Shown: positions 1 through 8,583, numbered from the stretch's first letter. The stretch: 64,000 bases of DNA from Marinobacterium mangrovicola (GCF_004339595.1 NZ_SMFU01000008.1:310001-374000), one strand, 5' to 3'. The notes: generated by a model not told the origin, from the sequence alone. Translations and numbers: made by a program.

Positions 1-363
1 GACCAGCAGCAGAGGGGCGCTGAGGCTAAACAGAGTGCTGGCTGCCACCAGGAAAAACATGGCGCCGGCGTTGATACCGAGAATGCCGGGAGAGGCCAGC
101 GCGTTGCGTGTCAGGGTCTGCATCAGCGCGCCGGATACCGCCAGGCTGGCGCCTACGCACAGGGCGATCAGGGTGCGGGAAAGCCGTTCGGTGCTGAGAA
201 TCAGGTGGTCGGTGTTCGATGGATCGAAATGACCGATGGCGCTGATTAGTGTCGCGGCTGATATATGCGTGTAGCCCAGCAGCAGGCTGCATACAGCGGC
301 CATCAGAAGCAGGGCAGCCCCGACCAACAGGAGTGCCGTACGCTGAGTGTTAGAGGTAAACAT
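1..363 (-). CDS. FecCD-family iron-siderophore ABC permease (N-terminal part, cut by window edge)
   Basis: Inner-membrane permease of a ferric-siderophore ABC importer; only the first ~121 residues are in the window. Reverse translation gives a hydrophobic first helix, then the segment with ERLSRTLIALCVGASLAVSG and QTLTRNALASPGILGINAG, typical of the first part of FecCD/BtuC permeases. Its ATG overlaps the stop of the upstream binding-protein gene by one base, so the two are translationally coupled. With the divergent ATPase at 1440 it makes a full importer. Confidence 0.88.
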   Translation of the reverse strand, partial: MFTSNTQRTALLLVGAALLLMAAVCSLLLGYTHISAATLISAIGHFDPSNTDHLILSTERLSRTLIALCVGASLAVSGALMQTLTRNALASPGILGINAGAMFFLVAASTLFSLSAPLLLV

Positions 364-1316
364 CAATGGCTCCCCGGCGTGTCTTGCGGGCTGTACAGGG
401 CGTTCAAATCGTCCAGCATCCTGTTGGCCGCCAGGATCCCGCCGCCCATATTCCAGGTGATGGGATCGACCAGGTACACCTGGTTGTTTTTCACGGCGTT
501 GAGGTTTTGCCACAGCGGGTGCTGCTGCCAGCGCTGGAAGGTCCGTTGCACGGCCGGGTCCTGCTGGCGCATGAAGATAAAGATCACATCGGCATCCATG
601 GCCGGAATGCTTTCCAGGCTGGTCAGTTTGATACCCCAGCCATCCTTCTTCTGGCTATTGGGCCGGTCAAAACCGATCTCGTCGAGAATACGCCGGGCGA
701 AACTGTCGTAGTAGATCCGCGCATGGTCGGCGCGAAAACTGATGACCGCAGCCTGCTGGGGCCAGCCTTTTCCGAGCTGGCGGCTAAGCCGGTTGCGTGT
801 GGACTCGACCCGTTTATCCCACTGGTTTAATAGCTGATCGGCCTGCTGCTGCCGCCCGGCGGCCTCGCCGATCAGTTTGAGCATCGCCTTGAAGTCAAAG
901 GCGGTATCCGGCACCACGGTGGGGGCTATCCGCGACAGCAGCGGATAGATCTGCTCGTGGCGGTAACGGGCGCCCACAATCAGGTCGGGCTTAAGCCAAG
1001 CGATGCTTTCCAGGTCAGGCTGGGTTTCAAGCCCCAGGTAGTCCGTGTGCTCAAGCGCCTCGCGCAGGTAACTGTACATCGGTTTTTCCAGCCAGGATTC
1101 AACGGCGCCCACGGGCGGAATTCCCAGTGCTACGGCGGTATCGGTGGCGCCCTGGTACAGGCTGACGACTCTCTCAGGCTTGCCGCTGATATGAGTGATA
1201 CCGAAGGCGTGTTTGATGACACGCTCGCTGGCGAAGACAGAAGTGGACAGCGTTAGCAGAGCTAGAAGCGTGATGATCGCGGTGCGATTGCAAAAAGGCG
1301 GGTACAGCTGGCTCAT
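363..1316 (-). CDS. Iron-siderophore ABC transporter substrate-binding protein (FecB/FhuD-like)
   Basis: Periplasmic binding protein of 317 residues that would deliver a ferric siderophore to the FecCD permease encoded just downstream. The N-terminus has a charged start and a hydrophobic stretch ending in STSVFA, a signal peptide. The mature part carries the family pattern: PERVVSLYQGATDTAVALG near the start, PDLESIAWLKPDLIVG in the middle, and a C-terminal lobe ending in the region around VYLVDPITWNMGGG. The gene is divergent from the ATPase gene and probably iron-repressed. The siderophore cannot be named from sequence. Confidence 0.88.
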   Translation of the reverse strand: MSQLYPPFCNRTAIITLLALLTLSTSVFASERVIKHAFGITHISGKPERVVSLYQGATDTAVALGIPPVGAVESWLEKPMYSYLREALEHTDYLGLETQPDLESIAWLKPDLIVGARYRHEQIYPLLSRIAPTVVPDTAFDFKAMLKLIGEAAGRQQQADQLLNQWDKRVESTRNRLSRQLGKGWPQQAAVISFRADHARIYYDSFARRILDEIGFDRPNSQKKDGWGIKLTSLESIPAMDADVIFIFMRQQDPAVQRTFQRWQQHPLWQNLNAVKNNQVYLVDPITWNMGGGILAANRMLDDLNALYSPQDTPGSH

Positions 1317-1358
1317 GGGTTCCCGGTGGAGGTCTGCGTTATTGTTTAAGATCGAATT

Positions 1359-1377
1359 GTAAATAAGAATGATTTAG
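1359..1377. promoter_or_regulatory. Candidate Fur box between divergent siderophore genes
   Basis: The 19-mer GTAAATAAGAATGATTTAG sits in the 123-bp gap between the divergent binding-protein and ATPase genes. It is AT-rich and shares the A/T-rich hexamer pattern of Fur boxes (NATAAT-like halves), but matches the 19-bp consensus only partly. Location between iron-uptake genes is the main support. Confidence 0.4.
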
Positions 1378-1439
1378 AATTCTCTGATTGCCGTGGGCAT
1401 TTTTGCAGTAGTGATCAAACCCGCCGACCCGGAGCGTCG

Positions 1440-2276
1440 ATGACCGCCAGTTTTACCCCTGTTTCGCGTCTTAAAGCCGAAGGGCTCAAAGCCGGATACG
1501 GCGAGCGTACCGTGCTCGATGGTGTGGATTTCTCTGTGCCGGAGGGGCGGCTTACGGCCTTGCTCGGGCCTAACGGCAGCGGCAAATCCACCCTGTTGAA
1601 AACCCTGGCCCGCACCATCGTGCCCAGCTTTGGTAAGGTCCTGCTGGATGGTGTGGATATCCATCGTCACAGCACCCGCGATGTGGCGCGCAATCTGGGT
1701 CTTCTGCCGCAAGGGCCGGAAGCACCGGAAGGATTGACCGTGCGGGAGCTGGTATCCCTTGGGCGTTCACCCTACCAGAGTTTCTGGCGGCAAAACTCCC
1801 GTGAAGATGAAACTGCCGTCACTGAGGCGATGGAGCGCACCGATGTCGCCCAGTTTGCCGACCGTTCCGTGGATGCGCTTTCCGGCGGCCAACGTCAGCG
1901 CTGCTGGATTGCACTGGTGCTGGCGCAGCAGACCGACATCATCCTGCTCGACGAGCCAACCACCTACCTGGATCTGAGAGTGCAGGTGGGGTTGCTGGAA
2001 CTGCTTAGCTCCCTGGCCCATGACAGCGGACGCACGCTGCTGGTGGTGCTGCATGATCTGAACCTGGCTGCCGCCTACGCCGATGAGCTGGTAATGATGC
2101 GTGATGGCCAGATACTGCATCGCGGCACGCCGGATGAGGTGTTTACCCCGTCTAATCTAAACCAGGTGTTCGGCCTGGATGCCAACGTGATTCGCGATGC
2201 GGAAAGCTCCACGCTGGTGTGTGTGCCACGTCGCTATAGCAGCAGGGCGGGAGAGGAGCGGTCATGGGGAGTATGA
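1440..2276 (+). CDS. Iron-siderophore ABC transporter ATP-binding protein (FecE/FepC-like)
   Basis: ATPase of 278 residues for the siderophore importer. Walker A is LLGPNGSGKSTLLK, the signature is LSGGQRQRCWIAL, and Walker B is IILLDEPTTYLD; the Y-L-D after DEPTT is typical of the FepC/FhuC group. It is divergent from the binding-protein/permease pair and overlaps the next gene by 13 bases, so the iron-reductase-like protein downstream is likely co-translated. Start chosen at ATG 1440, which gives the usual family length. Confidence 0.92.
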   Translation: MTASFTPVSRLKAEGLKAGYGERTVLDGVDFSVPEGRLTALLGPNGSGKSTLLKTLARTIVPSFGKVLLDGVDIHRHSTRDVARNLGLLPQGPEAPEGLTVRELVSLGRSPYQSFWRQNSREDETAVTEAMERTDVAQFADRSVDALSGGQRQRCWIALVLAQQTDIILLDEPTTYLDLRVQVGLLELLSSLAHDSGRTLLVVLHDLNLAAAYADELVMMRDGQILHRGTPDEVFTPSNLNQVFGLDANVIRDAESSTLVCVPRRYSSRAGEERSWGV

Positions 2277-3196
2277 AGCGCCGTTTCTGCACCACGGAAA
2301 GCCTAGAGATCGATGAGCCGCTGGCCGGCACCGGCAATCATCCCGTACGCAACCTGCTGATCAGCTGGCCGCGCTCGAAATGGACCCGCAGTGCGCGTCG
2401 CGCCAGTGATATGAGCGATGCCGTAAGCGGGCTGCTGGATCGGCTTGCGAAGCAGGGACTGCGGGTTAATCTGATAGACCGCCGAGAGGACAGGGAGAAG
2501 AGTCATCGTATCTTCCTGATGCCGGAGAACCAGAGTTACCGGGTGCTGCCCGAGCAGTTGCCAGCGTTTCTGGAGCAATTGCTGGCGGGGGCCCAGGAAC
2601 CCGGTGAACCGCTAAACCATCCACTGCTGCTCTGCTGCACCCACGGACAGAAGGATCGCTGCTGCGCCAAGTTTGGTTTCCAGGCGTATAAGGCGCTCGC
2701 CGAGAGCGCGCAGCAGGAGGCGTTGCCGTTTTCCGTTTGGGAAAGCAGTCATCTGGGCGGCTGCCGCCTCGCCGCCAGCGCCGTGGTGATGCCGTCCATG
2801 CGCAAATACGGGCGGATCAGCCCGGAACATGCACTGCCGCTGCTACAGAGTGAACTGAAGGGGCGCCCCTATCTGCCTTGCCTGCGCGGTGAAGCGGAGC
2901 TGAGTTCTCTGCAGCAGGTGGCACGTATTGCCGCAATGGAGGCCCTGGCTGCGACCGCACCGGATGCAGAGTTGGAGATCCTCAGTGAAGAGACGCTTGC
3001 CGGAGAGCGCGAGTGTGCAACAGCCTGGTTGGTACTGCGCTGGCGTGTGGGTGAAACGGAAGGTTTCCTGCGAGTTAAGTGCCGCGAAGAGGAGTTGATC
3101 CGCTTCGATACCTGCGCCGACGTGGATGCTGAGGAAGCAAAACCCGCCAGGGTATGGCGGGCTGTAGATGTGGCTGACTGCGAGGCTCCGGCCTAG
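2264..3196 (+). CDS. Sucrase/ferredoxin-like family protein, probable [2Fe-2S] iron reductase
   Basis: A 310-residue protein of the sucrase/ferredoxin-like (Apd1-type) family, which has a thioredoxin-like fold holding an iron-sulphur cluster. Visible motifs: CCTHGQKDRCCA (Cys124, Cys125, His127, Cys133, Cys134) followed by SSHLGGCRLA (His163, Cys167). In characterised relatives Cys and His residues in this region bind a [2Fe-2S] cluster. Its overlap with the siderophore ATPase gene suggests it reduces imported ferric siderophore in the cytoplasm; that role is inference from context. It ends tail-to-tail with the XRE regulator gene, overlapping by four bases. Confidence 0.8.
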   Translation: MGSMKRRFCTTESLEIDEPLAGTGNHPVRNLLISWPRSKWTRSARRASDMSDAVSGLLDRLAKQGLRVNLIDRREDREKSHRIFLMPENQSYRVLPEQLPAFLEQLLAGAQEPGEPLNHPLLLCCTHGQKDRCCAKFGFQAYKALAESAQQEALPFSVWESSHLGGCRLAASAVVMPSMRKYGRISPEHALPLLQSELKGRPYLPCLRGEAELSSLQQVARIAAMEALAATAPDAELEILSEETLAGERECATAWLVLRWRVGETEGFLRVKCREEELIRFDTCADVDAEEAKPARVWRAVDVADCEAPA

Positions 3197-3846
3197 TCGT
3201 CGTAATGGATAATCGACAGCAGCTGCAGCGGTACTTTCTTTAGCTCTTCCGGGCCGTGAGGCACCTCGGCATCGAAGGAGAGTGAATCGCCGGGGCCCAT
3301 CTCGTAAAGGTGGTTGCCGTGACGATATAGAATCTCGCCCTTGAGGATGTAGATAAATTCCTGGCCCGGGTGCGAGAAGGTGGGGAACACCTCGCTGGCA
3401 TCATCCATGGTGATCAGGAACGGCTCGTAGCTTTTCTTCTTGCCACGGTGGTAGTTGAGCAACTGATAGGTGTGGCCCTTCTCGGTACCGCGACGCACCA
3501 CTTCCATCCCTTCGCCCGCCTTGGTTAGCTGAGCGCCGCCAGAGGGGCGGTCATAATCGCTGAACAGTTGAGAGATCGGCAGGCCGATGGCGTCACAGAG
3601 TTTGCTGAGCGTTTCCAGGCTGGTGGAGACCTGAGCGTTTTCGATCTTGCTCACCATACCCTGGCTGAGGCCGGCGATACGCGCCACATCGGTGATCTTC
3701 AAACCCTGCTCGGTACGCTTGCGCTTTACCTGCATGGCGATGTACTGCTCCAGACGCAGGCGCGGATCGCTGTTCTCCCGGCTAAGGCTGATCTCGCCTT
3801 TTTCCAGGGCGTCGATGTGTCGTGAAGCCGTATTTTTTTCGCTCAT
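3193..3846 (-). CDS. XRE-family transcriptional regulator with C-terminal cupin sensor domain
   Basis: Cytoplasmic regulator of 217 residues. Residues about 32-90 form a Cro/C1-type helix-turn-helix (KITDVARIAGLSQGMVSKIE), and residues about 140-215 form a cupin barrel (HPGQEFIYILKGEILYRHG, then MGPGDSLSFDAEVPHG), the PuuR-like layout. Regulators of this type sense small amines or their products. Paired palindromes of one consensus lie upstream of this gene and of three methylamine-related promoters, so I infer it is autoregulated and controls that regulon. The inducer is unknown. Confidence 0.88.
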   Translation of the reverse strand: MSEKNTASRHIDALEKGEISLSRENSDPRLRLEQYIAMQVKRKRTEQGLKITDVARIAGLSQGMVSKIENAQVSTSLETLSKLCDAIGLPISQLFSDYDRPSGGAQLTKAGEGMEVVRRGTEKGHTYQLLNYHRGKKKSYEPFLITMDDASEVFPTFSHPGQEFIYILKGEILYRHGNHLYEMGPGDSLSFDAEVPHGPEELKKVPLQLLSIIHYDD

Positions 3847-3895
3847 AATCCTTCGCTCAAACCTGTTCTCTCGTGTTCCCAGGACTCAGTGTGAC

Positions 3896-3933
3896 ATTCC
3901 TGTTAAGAAACTTTATTGATTCTTGGCGAGAAA
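3896..3933. promoter_or_regulatory. Paired 15-bp operator upstream of the XRE-cupin gene
   Basis: Two sites, ATTCCTGTTAAGAAA (3896-3910) and ATTCTTGGCGAGAAA (3919-3933), fit the pattern WTTCY-N5-RGAAA. They start 50 bases upstream of the regulator's ATG (minus strand), with centres 23 bp apart. Similar pairs occur at 8748-8782, 55893-55927 and 56275-56309. Assignment to the XRE protein is inference. Confidence 0.6.
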
Positions 3934-3984
3934 AGCGAAGTTTTTTTCCAGAAAATCCGCGGGCTTTTTGGCTGGGGGCGAAAT

Positions 3985-4011
3985 GCCCCGCCATCAGAGT
4001 AGTGGCGGGGC
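3985..4011 (-). terminator. Hairpin terminator after the orphan TRAP binding-protein gene
   Basis: On the minus strand, just past the dctP-like stop, a 9-bp perfect stem (GCCCCGCCA with TGGCGGGGC) closes a 9-nt loop and is followed by ATTTCG. The T-run is poor, so termination efficiency is uncertain. Confidence 0.6.
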
Positions 4012-4024
4012 AGGGGATATAACC

Positions 4025-5050
4025 CTAGCTTGCGCAGACCGGTACCAGGGATTTGGCGCGGTCGTAGACCTGGTCAGCCGGCAGTGATTTCGCCGTGAGC
4101 ATCTCGATATTGTGGTCGATCACGCCCTGCAGGGTCTCTTTCCAGGCCGGGTTCTCGGTACCGCCTTCCACGGTGTAGAAACTGTGCCCATCCTTCAGCG
4201 CTTCCTCGCGGCCTCGGGCATCCAGGTCGTCCAGCTCCTTGCCCATGGCGCGGGCCCACTCCATACCACTGTTGCTATCGATTACCTGCTTCAGGTCATC
4301 CGGCAGCCGTGCATAAGTGGCGTTGTTCATGGTGGTGATAAACGACAGGGTATAGAGACCGATCTCGGTGTGCTGGGTCAGCTGTTCGTTGAGGCGAAAA
4401 TCTTTCATCGCCTGCCAGGGGAAGGCGACACCGTTCATCACACCGCGCTGCACGGCGGTGTAGGTTTCCGGTGCAGGCATACCCACCGGCTGGGCACCCA
4501 GGCCTTCGAGCAGGTCGCCGACCACGGTGGTGGCGCGACGGATACGCAGGCCGGCAAGATCTTCCGGTGTTTTCACCATTTTCTCACCGGTATGGATGTG
4601 GCCAGGGCCATGTGCGAAGAAGAACAGCGGATGGGTATCCTTGTACTCGTTACTGATCAGTTCCTCGTCGTAGAGATTCTGCAATACACAGCTGGCGTTT
4701 TCGGCGCTGGTGACGATGCCGGGCAGTTCGATCACCTGAGTCAACGGAAAGCGTCCGGCGCTATAGCCCTGGGCGGTCACGGTGATATCGGCGACGCCGT
4801 TAACGGTCGCATCATAGCTGGCGGGCGCCTTGGCCAGGGTTTGAGAGGGGTAGATATCGATAGTTAGACGACCATCCGAGCGCTCGTTGAGGCGCTCGGC
4901 CCAGGCGTTAACCACCTTGTCGACGCTGGAGCCTGACGGCCAGAAATGAGCCAGGCGCAGGGTATAGGAGTCAGCGGCCTGGGCGGCGGAAGCGGAGAGG
5001 CCCAGCAGCACGCCGGCCGCAAGCGGCTTGATCAGAGAGGTCAGTTTCAT
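4025..5050 (-). CDS. Orphan TRAP transporter substrate-binding protein (DctP family)
   Basis: Periplasmic binding protein of 341 residues with a clear signal peptide (ending near SASAAQA). DctP features: LRLAHFWPSGSSVDK at the mature start, LRIRRATTVVGDLLEGLGA in the ligand-binding region, and the Arg-containing GLRIRR patch that in DctP proteins pairs with a carboxylate ligand. No DctQ or DctM gene is adjacent. It lies 210 bases downstream of the P450 fusion gene on the same strand, separated by a hairpin and a repeat array, so it may deliver the P450 substrate through permeases encoded elsewhere. Ligand unknown. Confidence 0.85.
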   Translation of the reverse strand: MKLTSLIKPLAAGVLLGLSASAAQAADSYTLRLAHFWPSGSSVDKVVNAWAERLNERSDGRLTIDIYPSQTLAKAPASYDATVNGVADITVTAQGYSAGRFPLTQVIELPGIVTSAENASCVLQNLYDEELISNEYKDTHPLFFFAHGPGHIHTGEKMVKTPEDLAGLRIRRATTVVGDLLEGLGAQPVGMPAPETYTAVQRGVMNGVAFPWQAMKDFRLNEQLTQHTEIGLYTLSFITTMNNATYARLPDDLKQVIDSNSGMEWARAMGKELDDLDARGREEALKDGHSFYTVEGGTENPAWKETLQGVIDHNIEMLTAKSLPADQVYDRAKSLVPVCAS

Positions 5051-5143
5051 GGTGCTTATCCTTTATCTTTATTTTTAAACGGATGTTGTTGGGTTTTCGG
5101 TGACTTGGGTTTTCACTTACTTAGTTTTTCGGTTAGCAAGTGG

Positions 5144-5181
5144 CGCCTTCCGGGAAGGGGGAACAGCTTCTCCGGAAGGCG
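5144..5181. terminator. Strong stem-loop between the P450 fusion and dctP-like genes
   Basis: A perfect 10-bp stem, CGCCTTCCGG (5144-5153) with CCGGAAGGCG (5172-5181), closes an 18-nt loop. On the plus strand it is followed by TAACTTTTT. On the gene-coding minus strand the T-run precedes the stem, so it may act as an mRNA-stabilising or attenuating hairpin between the two genes. Confidence 0.55.
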
Positions 5182-5188
5182 TAACTTT

Positions 5189-5272
5189 TTACAGGCCCAG
5201 TTACAGGCCCAGTTACAGGTCCAGTTACAGGCCCAGTTACAGGTCCCGTTACAGGTCCCGTTACAGGTCGAG
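5189..5272. repeat. Seven tandem 12-bp repeats overlapping the end of the P450 fusion gene
   Basis: Seven consecutive 12-bp units, written on the plus strand as TTACAGGYCCAG, TTACAGGTCCCG or TTACAGGTCGAG. The unit at 5261-5272 contains the last three codons and the TAA stop of the P450 gene. Because 12 is a multiple of 3, every other unit repeats the pattern (L/R)-(D/G)-L-stop in the same reading frame. It looks like a minisatellite expanded from the gene's own 3' end. Confidence 0.95.
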
Positions 5273-7492
5273 AGTCAGGGTGCCTCCCTTGGCTCTTGAG
5301 CAGCAGGGCGTGAACTGGTCGTTTGTATGTCTCTCCTGAGGGGTCAGGAAGTGGTCCCTGTGATCGGGTTCGCCATCGATAACACCGGTCAGACAGCTGC
5401 CGCAGACACCCTGCTCGCAGGACTTGGGAATATCAAAGCCCGCCTCTTCCAGGGTCGACAGTACGCTGGCGTTAGCCGGCACGGTGAGCGTTTGTCCGGT
5501 GCTGGCGATACGCAGCTCGATCGCCTGGTCATCGTCGCTGCTGGTGGGCGTTGCAGCGAAGTACTCGTAGTGCAGTTTCTCCTCCGGCCAACCCAGCTCC
5601 CGGGCGCCTTCGAGCACCGCCTGCAAAAAGCCCTCGGGGCCGCAGACGTAGATCTCGGTATCCCGCTCTGTCTGGCTAAGCAGCGCCTTGATATCCAGGC
5701 GCGCGCCGTCATCGTGATGCAGGTTGACCTGGTCGGCAAAGCTTGAGCTTTCTATCTCATCGATGAAGGCGGTGTGAGCGCGTGATCGGGTGCAGTAGTG
5801 CATGCCAAAGGGTTGCTGGCGCTTCTGCAGCTCGTAGGCCATGGCCAGGATCGGAGTGATGCCGATGCCACCGGCCAGCAGCAGGCTCGGTGATGAGTTC
5901 TCACTCAGGGCAAACAGATTGCGCGGGGCACTGATCTGCAGGGCACTCCCCGGGTTCAGCTGCTCATGCATCCAGGTGGAGCCGCCACGGCTTTTGGCAT
6001 CTTTAAGCACTCCGATTCGGTAGGCCGAGCTTTCTCCCGGCAGGTTGCAGATCGAATACTGGCGGATCAAGCCGTTACCGGTATGCACATCGATGTGGGC
6101 GCCGGCTTCGGCGACAGGCAGAGGTGCGCCATCGGTACTTACCAGTTCGAAACTGCAGATATCGGCGGTTTCCAGCCGCTTGCCGCGAATACTGACGCTG
6201 AGCAGGCTGGGATCAGCTTTCGATTGGGCCGGCGCCTGTTCTGCAGAAGTCGTCTCTGCTGCGGCGGGCTCTGTCGTGGTTTCTGTGCTGGCGGCTTTCA
6301 GGCGCAGCGGCAGTGCGGCCAGACCGCGCAGGGTGTTGTTCAGCCACCACTGGGGTTCGCCGCACAGCTCTATGCTTTCGATCCGTTTCGCCAGCGCGGT
6401 AAAGAGCAGCTCGGTTTCCAGGCGGGCCACCATCTGGCCGACACAGACATGGATACCGTGGCCAAAGCCGACGTGTCCTGCGGCTTTACGCTGGATATCA
6501 AAGTCGTTGGGGTTTTCCCACTGGCGTGGATCCCGGTTGGCCGACGCCAGGAATAGCAGCACCTTGGAGCCTTCGGGGATGGTCTGCCCCTCGATATCCA
6601 CGTCACGGGTGGTTGTGCGCAGGAAGGTCTGTACGGGAGACGCATACCTCAGCACTTCCTCGAACGCCTGGGGTGCCAGGGAAGGATTCTCACGCAGGAT
6701 CTGCCACTGCTCGGGATGGCGGGCGAAGCAGAGCAACGCGTTGCCGATACCAAAGATGGTGGTGTCCAGCCCGGCGGTCAGCAGCGAGCGCACCAGCAGC
6801 CCCGCCTCTTCGTGGGTGATATTGCCAGCATCCGCTTCTGCATAGATCTTCGCGCCAAAGCCTTCGTCCGTCAGGGCTTCTCTGCGGCACTGATCGGTAA
6901 TCCAGGAGATCACTTTCTGAGCGTCGGCCATCGATTTTTCCAGCCGCTCATTGCGGGGGCCGAAGGCGTTGAAGGCCATGTCACCGTAAGGCAGCAGGTT
7001 CTCGCGCCCCTCAGGAACCAGACCAACCGAATCGGGAAATACGCGCAGCGGATAGGCCTTGGCGATCTCTGCGACACCATCGAGTTCACCCCTGTCGGCC
7101 AGGCGGTTCACCAGCTCTTCGGCTTTGCGGGCGAAAGGTTCACGCAGAGCTTCCAGCGCCGGGCGCGACAGGATGCGGGACATCACGCCACGGGTACGGT
7201 CATGGAAGGGCGGATCAACCTCAAGCAGCAAACTCGGCGGACGCCAGGGTTTTTCTTTCTTGAAATCGGTCAGGCCGACGCCGCGTGATGAACAGAAGGT
7301 TTCCCAGTCGCCGAGTGCCGCTTTCACATGTTCGAAACGGGCCATGGCCCAGACCTGGTATTTCGGCAGCCAGACCAGCGGGCCGGCTTCACGCAGTTGC
7401 TCGTGGAAAGGGTAGGGGTTCAGCAGGAATTCGTCGCTGTAGGGGTCTACATCAAGTACCGGTACGTCATGCTGGACGGCATGCATATTCAT
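5261..7492 (-). CDS. Self-sufficient cytochrome P450 fused to a VanB/PDR-type reductase and [2Fe-2S] domain
   Basis: Predicted 743-residue cytosolic monooxygenase. Residues 1-~405 are a P450 with I-helix AGLDTT (240-245), ExxR-type EEVLR (278-282) and haem loop FGHGIHVCVG with Cys350 as thiolate ligand; the sequence resembles CYP199-type enzymes that act on para-substituted benzoates. An Ala/Thr/Glu-rich linker (~405-430) leads to a phthalate-dioxygenase-reductase-like FMN/NAD domain and a C-terminal plant-type ferredoxin (SCEQGVCGSCLTG, then CC near the end). ATG 7492 is used because upstream codons lack homology. Divergent LysR at 7624 is its likely regulator. Substrate unproven. Confidence 0.9.
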   Translation of the reverse strand: MNMHAVQHDVPVLDVDPYSDEFLLNPYPFHEQLREAGPLVWLPKYQVWAMARFEHVKAALGDWETFCSSRGVGLTDFKKEKPWRPPSLLLEVDPPFHDRTRGVMSRILSRPALEALREPFARKAEELVNRLADRGELDGVAEIAKAYPLRVFPDSVGLVPEGRENLLPYGDMAFNAFGPRNERLEKSMADAQKVISWITDQCRREALTDEGFGAKIYAEADAGNITHEEAGLLVRSLLTAGLDTTIFGIGNALLCFARHPEQWQILRENPSLAPQAFEEVLRYASPVQTFLRTTTRDVDIEGQTIPEGSKVLLFLASANRDPRQWENPNDFDIQRKAAGHVGFGHGIHVCVGQMVARLETELLFTALAKRIESIELCGEPQWWLNNTLRGLAALPLRLKAASTETTTEPAAAETTSAEQAPAQSKADPSLLSVSIRGKRLETADICSFELVSTDGAPLPVAEAGAHIDVHTGNGLIRQYSICNLPGESSAYRIGVLKDAKSRGGSTWMHEQLNPGSALQISAPRNLFALSENSSPSLLLAGGIGITPILAMAYELQKRQQPFGMHYCTRSRAHTAFIDEIESSSFADQVNLHHDDGARLDIKALLSQTERDTEIYVCGPEGFLQAVLEGARELGWPEEKLHYEYFAATPTSSDDDQAIELRIASTGQTLTVPANASVLSTLEEAGFDIPKSCEQGVCGSCLTGVIDGEPDHRDHFLTPQERHTNDQFTPCCSRAKGGTLTLDL

Positions 7493-7623
7493 TGTTGAGC
7501 CTCGCTTATTATTTTTATCTTGTGTCGGGACGGCTGCTCTGGCCTGTCCCAAACTTGTGTTCGAGACTAGAAACTGGACTACTATCTGTAAATCATCGTT
7601 TGTTTATTTCGAATATAAAAATA

Positions 7624-8583
7624 ATGAATATTAAAGATATCGATTTGAATTTATTGAAGGTTTTCGACGCCATCCAGACGACGAAAAGTGTCTCAGAGGG
7701 GGCGGCGCTGATCGGATTAAGCCAGCCTGCCATGAGTTTTGCGCTGTCAAAACTGCGCCGGCAGTTCAACGATCAGCTGTTTGTGCGCACTGCCAAAGGC
7801 ATGACCCCCACGGCCCGGGCGATGGAGTTGGCCGACCCTGTCAGCCGGATTCTGGAAACGGTTAACCGGGAGTTGTTGCAGGAGGCCGAGTTCGATCCGG
7901 CCCGTGCTGAGCGCACCTTCACCTTCAGCATGTCGGATATCGGTGAGATGGTATTTCTGCCGAAACTTCTGAAAAGGCTGCTGCAGGTTGCCCCAGGGGT
8001 ATCGATCAAAACCCTGGTAATGCCGCCCGCGAGGCTGGAACGGGCGATGGAGGAGGGTGAGGTAGACCTGGCGCTCGGCTATTTCCCGGACCTGGTTAAA
8101 AACGGTTTTTATCAGCAGCGGCTGTTTCGGCATAACTTCGCCACCATCGCCCGTGCCGACCACCCGGTTATCGGCGACAGCCTCAGCCTTGAGCAGTTTA
8201 TCGAAGTGCCCCACGCCATAGTGACGCCGCAGGCGCGCAGCCAGGAGATCTTCCACCGGATGCTGGCGAAGCAGGGGATCAAACGGAATATCGTACTGAC
8301 AATCCCGCACTTTATGAGCGTGCCGTTTATCGTCAGCACTTCCGATCTGATCGTGACCCTGCCGCGGGCGGTGGGGACCTCCTTTGCGCAGCTGGCCAAT
8401 ATCAAGGTGCTGGAGCCGCCGCTGGAAAACCCGGTGTTTGTGCTCAAGCAGCACTGGCATGTCCGCTTCCACAAGGACCCGGCCAACCGCTGGATGCGCA
8501 GTCTGATCTATGAGTTATTCCACGAGGAGTTTCCGCTAGAGGATGATTCCGAGATCAGCTCTCCAGAACCCTGGGAGCTCTAA
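7624..8583 (+). CDS. LysR-family transcriptional regulator
   Basis: A 319-residue LysR regulator. The N-terminal winged helix reads DLNLLKVFDAIQTTKSVSEG, with LSQPAMSFALSKLRRQFND as recognition region; the rest is a LysR substrate-binding domain. The upstream in-frame stretch is non-coding in character, so ATG 7624 is chosen. It is divergent from the P450 fusion gene across a 131-bp gap, the standard layout for a LysR protein controlling its neighbour. The effector is probably the P450 substrate or a related aromatic acid; that is inference. Confidence 0.9.
   Translation: MNIKDIDLNLLKVFDAIQTTKSVSEGAALIGLSQPAMSFALSKLRRQFNDQLFVRTAKGMTPTARAMELADPVSRILETVNRELLQEAEFDPARAERTFTFSMSDIGEMVFLPKLLKRLLQVAPGVSIKTLVMPPARLERAMEEGEVDLALGYFPDLVKNGFYQQRLFRHNFATIARADHPVIGDSLSLEQFIEVPHAIVTPQARSQEIFHRMLAKQGIKRNIVLTIPHFMSVPFIVSTSDLIVTLPRAVGTSFAQLANIKVLEPPLENPVFVLKQHWHVRFHKDPANRWMRSLIYELFHEEFPLEDDSEISSPEPWEL

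Noticed and set aside
363-830. Long antisense frames opposite the siderophore binding protein, ureohydrolases, tmm and mgd genes
   Set aside because: They are shadows of strongly coding strands in a GC-rich genome, without ribosome sites or conserved motifs.
5189-5272. CRISPR array suggested by regular repeats
   Set aside because: Units are contiguous 12-mers with no spacers and overlap a coding end, so this is a tandem repeat.
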